Shown: one piece after another, positions 1-5,223 of the stretch
How the letters are laid out: each line of letters starts with the position of its first letter
Numbering within the stretch: the stretch's first letter is position 1
DNA from: a virus
DNA: 41,207 nt
Direction: 5' to 3' (one strand)
Virus record (IMG/VR): IMGVR_UViG_3300023179_000218
Span: 1-41,207 of that record
Notes under the pieces: model-generated
Told to the model about the DNA's origin: nothing
Database searches by the model: none
What the model saw: the letters and a program-made list of their open reading frames with translations, nothing else
Translations under genes and position numbers: made by a program

Positions 1-16
1 GGGGGTTCTTGTTCAT
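1..16 (-). CDS. Start of a leftward gene cut by the window edge
   Basis: Only the first five codons are visible (M-N-K-N-P), reading leftward from an ATG whose complement lies at 14-16. The gene is inferred from the perfectly spaced promoter element behind it at 17-51, which is the same element that precedes the rightward genes. It forms a divergent pair with the gene at 109. Its product cannot be named. Confidence 0.6.
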
Positions 17-51
17 GGCCCTAAACTACACCCTTCGCCAAAGGCTTTTCA
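17..51 (-). promoter_or_regulatory. Leaderless-type promoter, leftward
   Basis: Read on the minus strand: -35 TGAAAA (46-51), 17-nt spacer, -10 TAGTTT (23-28), then six bases AGGGCC to the ATG at 16. The -10 keeps only the TA...T positions of the TAAGGT majority form, which supports a -10 element over a ribosome binding site. It is the only minus-strand copy found in this part of the window. Confidence 0.7.
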
Positions 52-73
52 CTCCACCCCCAGCCGTCGGCAG

Positions 74-108
74 TGAAAAGAGTCCACAGGGGAGGGTAAG
101 GTAACACC
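74..108 (+). promoter_or_regulatory. Leaderless-type promoter for the gene at 109
   Basis: -35 TGAAAA at 74-79, 17-nt spacer, -10 TAAGGT at 97-102, six bases to ATG 109. The -35 and spacer are identical to those of the next copy at 320. It is back to back with the leftward promoter at 17-51. Confidence 0.8.
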
Positions 109-345
109 ATGAAGAAGACGATCCCCCAGAGGCCGTGGCAGTCCTACTCCGGCGAGAACTTCGACCGGCTCACCGCCATGGCCCTTCAGATCGCTGACGA
201 CGCCCGGGCCAACGGTCGGGCCGAACCGGCCTACGGCTACTCCCGGGGAGACTGGGCGGAGGCCGAAGAACGTCTCATCCGCAGCGCAAAGTCCCACCGC
301 TCAGCTGCTGGCCGCCGAGTGAAAAGAGTCCACAGGGGAGGGTAA
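109..345 (+). CDS. Small hypothetical protein (78 aa), first gene of the array
   Basis: Unrecognised. The product is hydrophilic, with an acidic, tryptophan-containing middle (GDWAEAEERL near residues 45-55) and a basic tail. The start is fixed by the promoter, which leaves no room for a ribosome binding site other than the -10 itself. The reading frame runs through the whole next promoter: the last residues are encoded by its -35 and spacer, and the TAA stop (343-345) is the first half of its TAAGGT -10 box. Confidence 0.75.
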   Translation: MKKTIPQRPWQSYSGENFDRLTAMALQIADDARANGRAEPAYGYSRGDWAEAEERLIRSAKSHRSAAGRRVKRVHRGG

Positions 346-354
346 GGTAAGGAC
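320..354 (+). promoter_or_regulatory. Leaderless-type promoter for the gene at 355
   Basis: -35 TGAAAA at 320-325, 17-nt spacer, -10 TAAGGT at 343-348, six bases to ATG 355. It lies wholly inside the 3' end of the preceding gene. Confidence 0.8.
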
Positions 355-516
355 ATGAAGCCCCTCAGCAAGGAAGAGAAGGTCTCCAACCTGCGGTCCA
401 ACATCGAGTTCCTCCAGGAGCTCATCGAGGCCGGCGGCGACGAGGAGACGATCACCGTCTGGAAGCACATCAAGGCGCTGGCTGAGGTCGACCTGGCTCA
501 TCTGCTGGCCAAGTGA
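355..516 (+). CDS. Small hypothetical protein (53 aa), helical
   Basis: A short frame beginning M-K-P-L-S-K-E-E-K and ending L-L-A-K. It is almost entirely charged and leucine-rich, suggesting an alpha-helical protein; no family is recognised. Support comes from the promoter exactly upstream and from the stop: TGA 514-516 is the start of the next -35 (TGAAAA). Confidence 0.75.
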   Translation: MKPLSKEEKVSNLRSNIEFLQELIEAGGDEETITVWKHIKALAEVDLAHLLAK

Positions 517-548
517 AAAGCAACCCTTGAACAGGGTAAGGTAAGACC
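514..548 (+). promoter_or_regulatory. Leaderless-type promoter for the gene at 549
   Basis: -35 TGAAAA at 514-519 (sharing the upstream TGA stop), 17-nt spacer with inverted repeat ACCCT-TGAAC-AGGGT, -10 TAAGGT at 537-542, six bases to ATG 549. The whole element is identical to the one at 1954-1988. Confidence 0.85.
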
Positions 549-812
549 ATGAAGACCGTCAAGACCATCACCCGGACCTTCGCGGTCCTCGACAAGGCCT
601 TCCGCTACGGCTCGATCGGCGGTCGGTCGACCTACCCGAAGGGCATGGAGATGCGGATCGGCCGCGGCGGCTGGTACCTGGACGAGAACGGGGACGCGAT
701 CCTGCCGCACGGCATCTGCTACGGCGCGGCCCTGGTCGTCCCGGCGAAGTACTTCCACCTGGAGGTGGAGGAGGAGACCCACGCGGTCACCACCACCCGC
801 CGCAGGGCGTGA
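549..812 (+). CDS. Small hypothetical protein (87 aa)
   Basis: Unrecognised. It has a basic N-terminal stretch (MKTVKTITRTF) followed by a Gly/Tyr-rich segment (residues 20-60), ending in an acidic run (EVEEE) and a basic tail. There is no signal peptide or membrane segment. The stop TGA 810-812 forms the next -35. Confidence 0.75.
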   Translation: MKTVKTITRTFAVLDKAFRYGSIGGRSTYPKGMEMRIGRGGWYLDENGDAILPHGICYGAALVVPAKYFHLEVEEETHAVTTTRRRA

Positions 813-844
813 AAAGTCGATTCTGAAAGGGATAGGGTAAGACC
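810..844 (+). promoter_or_regulatory. Leaderless-type promoter for the gene at 845
   Basis: -35 TGAAAA at 810-815 (overlapping the upstream stop), 17-nt spacer, -10 TAGGGT at 833-838, six bases to ATG 845. Confidence 0.8.
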
Positions 845-1111
845 ATGAACAACACCTCCACCAAGCCCGCCAACGCCTCCCTCACCGCCTACCGCCTCGC
901 CCAGGTCCAGAAGGCCTTCGGCCACGCCGTCAAGGCGGCCGGCCACCTCGACTCCCGGACCCTGCCCCCGGACCTGGTGGCTGGCCTGACGGCCGCCCTG
1001 GGGGAGGTCAGCCGGTCCCTCCAGGCCCTGGAGGCCGCCGCCCCGGCCAAGAAGGTCCGGAGCCGGTCGGCCACGGTGGCCGCCCCGGCCGCCGCGGTCT
1101 CCTGCGACTGA
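845..1111 (+). CDS. Small hypothetical alanine-rich protein (88 aa)
   Basis: Alanine-rich and probably helical: residues 10-65 read as amphipathic helices (YRLAQVQKAFGHAVKAAGHL and later EVSRSLQALEAAAPAKK). The C-terminus is a low-complexity Ala/Val stretch. No family is recognised. It is followed by a strong hairpin (1118-1155) and is not directly joined to the next promoter by its stop codon. Confidence 0.75.
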   Translation: MNNTSTKPANASLTAYRLAQVQKAFGHAVKAAGHLDSRTLPPDLVAGLTAALGEVSRSLQALEAAAPAKKVRSRSATVAAPAAAVSCD

Positions 1112-1117
1112 GTCGGC

Positions 1118-1155
1118 CACGGCCCCTGGCGGTGAACAAGCCGCCAGGGGCCGTG
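1118..1155 (+). terminator. Strong hairpin that encloses the next promoter's -35
   Basis: A perfect 15-bp GC-rich stem (1118-1132 with 1141-1155) closes on the 8-nt loop TGAACAAG. The loop contains the next -35 (TGAACA, 1133-1138), and the -10 TACCAT starts at the base after the stem. There is no U-tract, so an intrinsic terminator is uncertain; it could equally be an operator or a cruciform. Confidence 0.55.
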
Positions 1156-1167
1156 TACCATCCGGCC
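1133..1167 (+). promoter_or_regulatory. Leaderless-type promoter for the gene at 1168
   Basis: -35 TGAACA at 1133-1138, 17-nt spacer formed entirely by loop end and stem arm, -10 TACCAT at 1156-1161, six bases CCGGCC to ATG 1168. TACCAT has no resemblance to a Shine-Dalgarno sequence, which favours the promoter reading. Confidence 0.7.
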
Positions 1168-1437
1168 ATGGCCCTCGACGCCGATCGGCTGAAGTCGTCC
1201 ATCCTCCAGGGCATCCTGGACGCTGGCATCAAGGACCCTAACGGGTCCTGGGAGTCCGTGTCGGCTGCCATCGCCCAAGCGGTGGTGGCCGAGGTGACGA
1301 CCTACGCCGAGGTCAAGGTGCCGCCGGGGTCCATCGCCCCGGGGCTGGTGTCTGTCGGGGCAGGACCAGCAGCCGCCCCGAGCCCGGCTCCCATTCCAGT
1401 CACCCAGCCCCCGGTGTCGCCGGGCGGCGTCTCCTGA
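1168..1437 (+). CDS. Small hypothetical protein (89 aa) with Pro/Ala-rich tail
   Basis: A longer frame exists from 1132, but the start is placed at ATG 1168, six bases after the TACCAT box. Residues 1-50 look helical (DADRLKSSILQGILDAGIKD, then SWESVSAAIAQAVVAEV). The last 40 residues are a Pro/Ala/Val low-complexity linker. No family is recognised. Confidence 0.7.
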   Translation: MALDADRLKSSILQGILDAGIKDPNGSWESVSAAIAQAVVAEVTTYAEVKVPPGSIAPGLVSVGAGPAAAPSPAPIPVTQPPVSPGGVS

Positions 1438-1453
1438 CCCCTGGGGCCTGAAG

Positions 1454-1488
1454 TGAAAAGCAACTCCTGAAAAGGATAAGGTAGGGAC
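1454..1488 (+). promoter_or_regulatory. Leaderless-type promoter for the gene at 1489
   Basis: -35 TGAAAA at 1454-1459, 17-nt spacer with inverted repeat TCCT-GAAA-AGGA, -10 TAAGGT at 1477-1482, six bases to ATG 1489. Confidence 0.8.
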
Positions 1489-1803
1489 ATGGACTTCAAC
1501 ACCACCCTCAACATCGCCCTCGACAACTTCGTGCAGCTCGCCCAGGCGCTCATCGACGCCCACATGACCCGGTGCTTCCCCAACCTCCCACGCGAGGTCC
1601 TGTCCCTGGACAGGGGCCGGCGGTACGTCCGGGTCGTCCGGGACAACGGCGTCCAGCGGTTCGCCTTCTGCTTCGTGGACGCCACGAACGGGGACGTCCT
1701 GAAGTCCGCGAGCTGGAAGGCTCCGGCGAAGCACGCCCGCGGGAACATCTTCGACCCCAACCCGGTGGCGGGGGTCGGCCCGTACGGCGCCAAGTACCTG
1801 TGA
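1489..1803 (+). CDS. Small hypothetical protein (104 aa)
   Basis: An N-terminal helical part (MDFNTTLNIALDNFVQLAQA) is followed by a short beta-like segment rich in Arg and Val (RRYVRVVRDNGVQRFAF, about residues 46-62) and a Gly-rich C-terminus. No catalytic motif is seen. The stop TGA 1801-1803 is part of the next -35. Confidence 0.75.
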   Translation: MDFNTTLNIALDNFVQLAQALIDAHMTRCFPNLPREVLSLDRGRRYVRVVRDNGVQRFAFCFVDATNGDVLKSASWKAPAKHARGNIFDPNPVAGVGPYGAKYL

Positions 1804-1836
1804 AAAGCGCCCCTTCGGGGGTGTAGGGTGGTCCCC
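1801..1836 (+). promoter_or_regulatory. Leaderless-type promoter for the gene at 1837
   Basis: -35 TGAAAA at 1801-1806, 17-nt spacer containing CCCC-TTC-GGGG, -10 TAGGGT at 1824-1829, seven bases to ATG 1837, the only 7-nt gap within the array. Confidence 0.75.
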
Positions 1837-1956
1837 ATGATCGACGCAATCACCGAGGTCATGGGGACCACCGCCGTGGTGGTCGGGACCTTCTTCGGGC
1901 CCATCATCGTGGCGGACATCGTGGCGGACATCGTCCGCTTCTTCCGCGGGCAGTGA
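1837..1956 (+). CDS. Small predicted membrane protein (39 aa)
   Basis: M-I-D-A-I start, then one hydrophobic segment (about residues 12-30, VVVGTFFGPIIVADIV) and a basic end (RFFRGQ), a typical single-pass miniprotein. It resembles the 36-residue product at 2271: both begin MIDAI, and both have G-P-I followed by V-A-D. Stop TGA 1954-1956 starts the next -35. Phage early miniproteins of this form often act on host membrane functions, but that is inference. Confidence 0.7.
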   Translation: MIDAITEVMGTTAVVVGTFFGPIIVADIVADIVRFFRGQ

Positions 1957-1988
1957 AAAGCAACCCTTGAACAGGGTAAGGTAAGACC
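1954..1988 (+). promoter_or_regulatory. Leaderless-type promoter for the gene at 1989
   Basis: -35 TGAAAA at 1954-1959, 17-nt spacer with ACCCT/AGGGT repeat, -10 TAAGGT at 1977-1982, six bases to ATG 1989. Base-for-base identical to the copy at 514-548. Confidence 0.85.
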
Positions 1989-2177
1989 ATGGAAACCCTC
2001 GACTACATCACGACGTGCACCTGTGACTCCTGCTCCGCCCACGGCCCGGTGGTCGTGCTCCACCACCTCGGCGCCCCGGTCCTGACGCAGTGCAAGCCGT
2101 GCATGCCGGCCGCCTTCGAGGCGGCGGCCCGGGAGGCGGTCGACCAGTGGCTGACCAGCTGGTTCGCAAGGGGGTGA
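1989..2177 (+). CDS. Small zinc-ribbon-like protein (62 aa)
   Basis: Two cysteine knuckles, C-T-C-D-S-C (about residues 10-15) and C-K-P-C (about 37-40), separated by about 21 residues of beta-type sequence, suggest one zinc-binding ribbon; a helical tail (FEAAAREAVDQWL) follows. Such minimal ribbons bind nucleic acid or protein. The assignment rests on the cysteine spacing only. Confidence 0.65.
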   Translation: METLDYITTCTCDSCSAHGPVVVLHHLGAPVLTQCKPCMPAAFEAAAREAVDQWLTSWFARG

Positions 2178-2235
2178 GCCAGTGAACGAGCGTGATCGCC
2201 TCCGGGCCGAGACCCTCGCCTGAGGCGGTCGTCAG

Positions 2236-2270
2236 TGAAAAGTCCCCCTCAAAGGAGGTACAGTAGTCCC
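2236..2270 (+). promoter_or_regulatory. Leaderless-type promoter for the gene at 2271
   Basis: -35 TGAAAA at 2236-2241, 17-nt spacer with CCT-CAA-AGG, -10 TACAGT at 2259-2264, six bases to ATG 2271. The spacer also contains AAAGGAGG, which looks like a Shine-Dalgarno sequence, but it ends 12 bases before the ATG. Confidence 0.7.
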
Positions 2271-2381
2271 ATGATCGACGCCATCATCGAAGCCGCCTCC
2301 CTCGGGGGGTTCATCTTCTCCGTCTTCGTCGGCCCCATCTACGTGGCCGACGCCGTCCGGGCCGTCCGGGGGTGGCTGTGA
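2271..2381 (+). CDS. Small predicted membrane protein (36 aa), paralogue of the gene at 1837
   Basis: Starts MIDAI and has a central hydrophobic segment (GGFIFSVFVGPIYVAD) and a short basic end. The shared start and the G-P-I-x-V-A-D core match the 39-residue protein at 1837. The end overlaps the start of the next gene in a GTGA arrangement, so the two are probably translated together. Confidence 0.65.
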   Translation: MIDAIIEAASLGGFIFSVFVGPIYVADAVRAVRGWL

Positions 2382-2632
2382 GCCGCCTCGTCCCCAGCGT
2401 CTCCTGGTCCTGCGACCGGGAGGGGCAGCTGTGGTCGGCCCAGGCCGACGGGGCGGCGGCAGGGTGGACCACCAGGAACGCCCCGGAGTCCTTCCAGGCG
2501 GCCCCGCCGCGGTCGGAGGTTCCGGTCACCTTCCACCACTCCTGCACCACGGCACGGGTCGACGGCGGCTCCACCGCCTCCTACCTGGCGGTCCAGGGCG
2601 GCCGGACCTACCTCCTCCGGGTCGCCCTGTAG
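2378..2632 (+). CDS. Hypothetical protein (84 aa), translationally coupled
   Basis: GTG 2378 overlaps the upstream TGA (GTGA), and no promoter element is present, so the gene is read with its neighbour. A slightly longer start at GTG 2372 is possible. The sequence is beta-like with several Trp and Ser residues (VSWSCDREGQLWSAQADG) and ends in TYLLRVAL. No family is recognised. Confidence 0.6.
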   Translation: MSRLVPSVSWSCDREGQLWSAQADGAAAGWTTRNAPESFQAAPPRSEVPVTFHHSCTTARVDGGSTASYLAVQGGRTYLLRVAL

Positions 2633-2654
2633 GGGAGGGGCCTACCTAGACGAG

Positions 2655-2792
2655 GTGAGCCTCACCTTCTACCTCGTCGGAATCCTCCTGGGCGCCTCCC
2701 AGGTCCTCCTGCCGGCCGCCGCCCTCTTCGCCTTCCAGTCCTGGCGGTCCGGCCGCCGCTCCTCCGTGAAAAAACCCCCACCGAAAGGGTAA
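2655..2792 (+). CDS. Small predicted membrane protein (45 aa)
   Basis: GTG 2655 lies six bases after TACCTA (2643-2648), a possible weak -10, though no TGAAAA-like -35 is at the right distance. The frame has one hydrophobic segment (TFYLVGILLGASQVLLPAAA) and a basic tail. The tail is encoded by the next promoter: the stop TAA (2790-2792) is the start of its -10 box, as for the gene at 109. Confidence 0.55.
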   Translation: MSLTFYLVGILLGASQVLLPAAALFAFQSWRSGRRSSVKKPPPKG

Positions 2793-2801
2793 GGTACAAG
2801 C
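2767..2801 (+). promoter_or_regulatory. Leaderless-type promoter for the gene at 2802
   Basis: -35 TGAAAA at 2767-2772, 17-nt spacer with CCC...GGG, -10 TAAGGT at 2790-2795, six bases to ATG 2802. Confidence 0.8.
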
Positions 2802-3047
2802 ATGCTCACCAAGCTCCCCCCCGCCACCTCCGCCTGCGCCGTCACGGCGCGCCTCCGCCAGCTCGGGTCGAAGCTGGCCGACGCCTTCACCGTCATCGAC
2901 TCCCTGGAGGCCGGAGGGGTCATGGACCCCGCCACGGTGTCCACCCTCCGGTCGGCCATGCGGGCCGCCGCCTCGGCCCAGCTGACGGCCTCTGCCTCGG
3001 CCCCGGCCATCCGCACCTACGTCAAGTCGCCGAAGGCCGAGGGCTGA
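2802..3047 (+). CDS. Small hypothetical alanine-rich protein (81 aa)
   Basis: Helical and rich in Ala, Ser and Leu (VTARLRQLGSKLADAFTVID, then TVSTLRSAMRAAASA). It has the same size and character as the product at 845, including a basic C-terminus, but no convincing alignment can be made by eye. A long hairpin follows it. Confidence 0.7.
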   Translation: MLTKLPPATSACAVTARLRQLGSKLADAFTVIDSLEAGGVMDPATVSTLRSAMRAAASAQLTASASAPAIRTYVKSPKAEG

Positions 3048-3052
3048 CCGGC

Positions 3053-3085
3053 CACCGCCGGGGGCCACACCGGCCCCCGGCGGTG
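3053..3085 (+). terminator. Strong hairpin running into the next -35
   Basis: A perfect 14-bp stem (3053-3066 with 3072-3085) with a 5-nt loop. The last two bases of the stem are the first two of the following -35 (TGAAAC, 3084-3089). There is no U-tract. Confidence 0.6.
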
Positions 3086-3118
3086 AAACCCCTCGCCCCG
3101 AAAGGGTACTATATCACC
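3084..3118 (+). promoter_or_regulatory. Leaderless-type promoter for the gene at 3119
   Basis: -35 TGAAAC at 3084-3089, 17-nt spacer, -10 TACTAT at 3107-3112, six bases to ATG 3119. This is the -10 closest to the bacterial consensus in the array. Confidence 0.8.
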
Positions 3119-3238
3119 ATGACCAACATCGAACTGTTCTGCGCCGCGGCGGAAGCCGCGTTCGGCGCCCTGGCGCTGGCCGTCTGCTCCCTCGGATTCA
3201 TCATCGGGGTCAACGAGGTGCTCCGGGGCGGGCGGTGA
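3119..3238 (+). CDS. Small predicted membrane protein (39 aa)
   Basis: One hydrophobic segment (about residues 13-31, AAFGALALAVCSLGFIIGV) between a short acidic N-terminus and a basic C-terminus (RGGR). Supported by promoter placement and by the stop TGA 3236-3238, which starts the next -35. Function unknown. Confidence 0.7.
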   Translation: MTNIELFCAAAEAAFGALALAVCSLGFIIGVNEVLRGGR

Positions 3239-3270
3239 AACCCGCCCCTCCGGGGGTGTAAGGTGATGAC
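3236..3270 (+). promoter_or_regulatory. Leaderless-type promoter for the gene at 3271
   Basis: -35 TGAAAC at 3236-3241, 17-nt spacer with CCCC-TCC-GGGG, -10 TAAGGT at 3259-3264, six bases to ATG 3271. Confidence 0.8.
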
Positions 3271-3513
3271 ATGGACAACACCGACCGAACCCTTCAGAAG
3301 ATCACCTGCGGCGTCGTCGGGTGCGGCTTCGCCGTCCTGACCGGGATGTTCATCGCGTGCATCCCAAACATGTGGGAGGACCTGAGCTGGTCCTCCCTCG
3401 GGGAGGTCTACACCTCCTCCGTGGTCGTCACCGTGATCTCGCTCGGCATCGTCTTCTTCGTCGCCGCGGCGGTGAACGGGCTGCGCACCGCCCTGTTCAA
3501 CGTCGAGCTGTGA
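3271..3513 (+). CDS. Small predicted membrane protein (80 aa), two segments
   Basis: Two hydrophobic stretches (residues about 12-31 with several Cys and Gly, and about 50-68, VVVTVISLGIVFFVAAAV) are separated by a Trp-rich loop (MWEDLSWSSLGEVY). The two-segment layout is holin-like in size, but the position among array genes and the lack of an adjacent lysin argue against a lysis role. Stop TGA 3511-3513 joins the next -35. Confidence 0.7.
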   Translation: MDNTDRTLQKITCGVVGCGFAVLTGMFIACIPNMWEDLSWSSLGEVYTSSVVVTVISLGIVFFVAAAVNGLRTALFNVEL

Positions 3514-3545
3514 AAAGCTCCCCTCCGGGGGTGTAGGATAAGACC
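3511..3545 (+). promoter_or_regulatory. Leaderless-type promoter for the gene at 3546
   Basis: -35 TGAAAA at 3511-3516, 17-nt spacer with CCCC-TCC-GGGG, -10 TAGGAT at 3534-3539, six bases to ATG 3546. Confidence 0.85.
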
Positions 3546-3818
3546 ATGAACACCGTTCGAATCGCCAACGCCGGAACCCGTCACGCTGTCCCCGTCTTCT
3601 CCGGCGAGCTCTTCGCCTGGACCCCCACCTCCGGGGTCACCGAGGCCTCCACCCTGGGCTTCGAGGTCGGCCTGTGGCCCAACGTGGTCGGGGTCGTCTC
3701 TCACCGGACCGGGGCCGAGAAGCGGTTCGTCTTCAGCCACCTGGCCAACCGCGGCACGGTGGCCATCTACCACGAGTCCCTGAAGCGGGAGCTCGTCCTC
3801 GAGGTGCTGAACACGTGA
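3546..3818 (+). CDS. Hypothetical protein (90 aa), one of a paralogous pair
   Basis: Paralogue of the 90-residue protein at 5224: residues about 17-39 (PVFSGELFAWTPTSG and the following VTEASTLG) are identical, and the DNA there is nearly identical too. The remainder keeps S-H-R-T-G and an L-E-x-L-N end but has otherwise diverged. The fold looks beta-rich. Function unknown. Confidence 0.75.
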   Translation: MNTVRIANAGTRHAVPVFSGELFAWTPTSGVTEASTLGFEVGLWPNVVGVVSHRTGAEKRFVFSHLANRGTVAIYHESLKRELVLEVLNT

Positions 3819-3849
3819 AAAGCTCCCCCTCGTGGGGTAAGGTAAGACC
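3816..3849 (+). promoter_or_regulatory. Leaderless-type promoter for the gene at 3850
   Basis: -35 TGAAAA at 3816-3821, spacer of 16 nt with CCC...GGG, -10 TAAGGT at 3838-3843, six bases to ATG 3850. Confidence 0.8.
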
Positions 3850-4269
3850 ATGGAAACCGACATCATCTTCCTCAGCCCCCGTCCCTCCCTCACCGTGGAG
3901 GGGACGGGGAGCCGCTCCCTGGGCCGGTGCTACTCCGAGGCGACGTACCGGGTCACCAGCCGCCAGCCCCTGGACCGCAAGACCCTCAAGGCCCTGTCCG
4001 AGGCGGGCGTCCTGGGCTACGGCCAGGAGTTCGGTGTCATGTACGCCACGGCGGCGGGTGGGTCCGAGCCCGTCCCCGAGACCGTGGAGTGGAACACCAG
4101 GCCGGAACCCACCGGGTGGGACGATGTCCCGGCGGTCCAGGTGGTCCGGGGCACCACCACCCCGACGGGTGCGCCGGCCATCGACACCTACACCGGCCTC
4201 CCGTACGGCCCCCAGCGGATGCCCTTCTACGTCTACAACGTGGTGCGCCGGGTGGACTCGTCCGACTGA
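3850..4269 (+). CDS. Hypothetical protein (139 aa)
   Basis: The longest product of the array. It has a beta-type N-terminus (TDIIFLSPRPSLTVEG), a short helix (RKTLKALSEAGVLGYG), and a Pro/Thr-rich second half ending YNVVRRVDSSD. No catalytic motif or family is recognised. The gap between its stop and the next -35 is eight bases. Confidence 0.75.
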   Translation: METDIIFLSPRPSLTVEGTGSRSLGRCYSEATYRVTSRQPLDRKTLKALSEAGVLGYGQEFGVMYATAAGGSEPVPETVEWNTRPEPTGWDDVPAVQVVRGTTTPTGAPAIDTYTGLPYGPQRMPFYVYNVVRRVDSSD

Positions 4270-4277
4270 GTCGGGCG

Positions 4278-4312
4278 TGAAAAACCCGGCGGCGGGGGTG
4301 TAGGATAAGACC
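4278..4312 (+). promoter_or_regulatory. Leaderless-type promoter for the gene at 4313
   Basis: -35 TGAAAA at 4278-4283, 17-nt spacer with CCC...GGG, -10 TAGGAT at 4301-4306, six bases to ATG 4313. Confidence 0.8.
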
Positions 4313-4534
4313 ATGAACAACGCCAACACCCCCGCCACCGTCGTCGTCCTCACCCGCTCCGGCGGCCGCGTCTTCCGCGTGTTCACGGTCACCTCCCTGG
4401 ACGAGGTCGTCACGGTCTGGAAGAACCACCGCGGACACGACATCGGCATCTTCGAGGACCCCACCGGGAAGACCGGGCTGCTGTGGACCTACTTCCCCGA
4501 GGAGGACGACCGCCTCCTCCGGTCCCGGTGGTGA
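4313..4534 (+). CDS. Small hypothetical protein (73 aa)
   Basis: Alternating hydrophobic residues suggest a small beta sheet (TPATVVVLTRSGGRVFRVFTV), then an acidic and Trp-containing C-terminal half (TGLLWTYFPEEDDRLL). No family recognised. The next gene starts three bases after its stop and lacks a promoter, so the pair is probably bicistronic. Confidence 0.7.
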   Translation: MNNANTPATVVVLTRSGGRVFRVFTVTSLDEVVTVWKNHRGHDIGIFEDPTGKTGLLWTYFPEEDDRLLRSRW

Positions 4535-4537
4535 CCG

Positions 4538-4891
4538 GTGCCACGACGTTCCTCTCAGAATAATCGCAACCCGGTCGGTGGGGACAACAGCGCCCCCGCC
4601 GCCTGGGAATATTCTAGATGGAACCACGACCTCAGGTGGGCCGACGTCCGGGTCGGCGACACCTTCGCATCGAGCGCGGAGCACGAGGAGGTCAACCCGG
4701 GCAGCCCCTTCGTCTACATCGTCACAGCTGTGAACCATGAGACCGTGCGCCTCGGGCCGCGCGGGTCGGAGCGCGTCGACGTCGTCATCGACGTGGCGAT
4801 GAACGAGAGCGGGCACGTGCGTCACACGCAGTGGTCCGGGCCGCCGGAAGACCTCTACTACAACGACGTGCTGGTGGCCCGGGGCCTGTGA
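4538..4891 (+). CDS. Hypothetical protein (117 aa), second gene of a pair
   Basis: Begins at GTG 4538, just after the stop of the gene at 4313. The first 30 residues are polar, Asn-rich and encoded by noticeably less GC-rich DNA than the rest (around 4550-4625). A beta-type core follows (DVRVGDTFASS, then PFVYIVTAVNHETVRLG), resembling small SH3-like barrels, but without enough to assign one. Stop TGA 4889-4891 joins the next -35. Confidence 0.7.
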   Translation: MPRRSSQNNRNPVGGDNSAPAAWEYSRWNHDLRWADVRVGDTFASSAEHEEVNPGSPFVYIVTAVNHETVRLGPRGSERVDVVIDVAMNESGHVRHTQWSGPPEDLYYNDVLVARGL

Positions 4892-4923
4892 AAAGTCCCC
4901 ACTGAAGGGGGTAAGGTAGGGAC
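4889..4923 (+). promoter_or_regulatory. Leaderless-type promoter for the gene at 4924
   Basis: -35 TGAAAA at 4889-4894, 17-nt spacer with CCCC-ACTGAA-GGGG, -10 TAAGGT at 4912-4917, six bases to ATG 4924. Confidence 0.85.
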
Positions 4924-5169
4924 ATGAACGACATCAAGCTTCTCACCAACGAGCTGGACGGCAAGCGGATCGCCTACTCTTCGCAGACGGTGTTCGTCGT
5001 GCAGGTGGGCAAGGGACCCAAGGGTTCGTACAAGACCCGGTACGTCTTCACGGGCGACCTGCCCCAAGCGGTCAAGTACTACAACTGCATCAACATCGGG
5101 TACGGGTACAAGAAGCGCCTCCTGATGCCCTCGAGCAAGAACCCGGTCCTGGCCAAGTCGGCCTCGTGA
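4924..5169 (+). CDS. Small hypothetical basic protein (81 aa)
   Basis: Lysine- and tyrosine-rich, with a beta-like middle (RIAYSSQTVFVVQVGKGPKG) and a basic C-terminus (YGYKKRLLMPSSKNPVLAKS). Unrecognised. Its stop TGA (5167-5169) overlaps a TGAAAA that no longer belongs to a complete promoter (see 5167-5189). Confidence 0.75.
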   Translation: MNDIKLLTNELDGKRIAYSSQTVFVVQVGKGPKGSYKTRYVFTGDLPQAVKYYNCINIGYGYKKRLLMPSSKNPVLAKSAS

Positions 5170-5189
5170 AAAGTCCCCCCGCGACTGAG
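5167..5189 (+). other. Vestigial promoter fused to the 3' end of a lost cassette
   Basis: TGAAAAGTCCCC begins like the copy at 4889 but continues into CCGCGACTGA with no -10. The segment CCCCGCGACTGA followed by the next -35 and spacer matches the end of the gene at 5567 and its following promoter (about 5745-5779). This looks like a deletion joining one -35 to the last codons of another cassette. Confidence 0.6.
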
Positions 5190-5223
5190 TGAAAAGCAGC
5201 CACAGGAAAGGTAAGATAAGAAC
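5190..5223 (+). promoter_or_regulatory. Leaderless-type promoter for the gene at 5224
   Basis: -35 TGAAAA at 5190-5195, 16-nt spacer, -10 TAAGAT at 5212-5217, six bases to ATG 5224. The -35 and spacer match those at 5757-5779 apart from one base of length. Confidence 0.75.

Noticed and set aside
2182-2223. A 13-codon GTG frame after the zinc-ribbon gene
   Set aside because: Too short and without a promoter or clear coupling. It might be a remnant, but there is no support for a gene.
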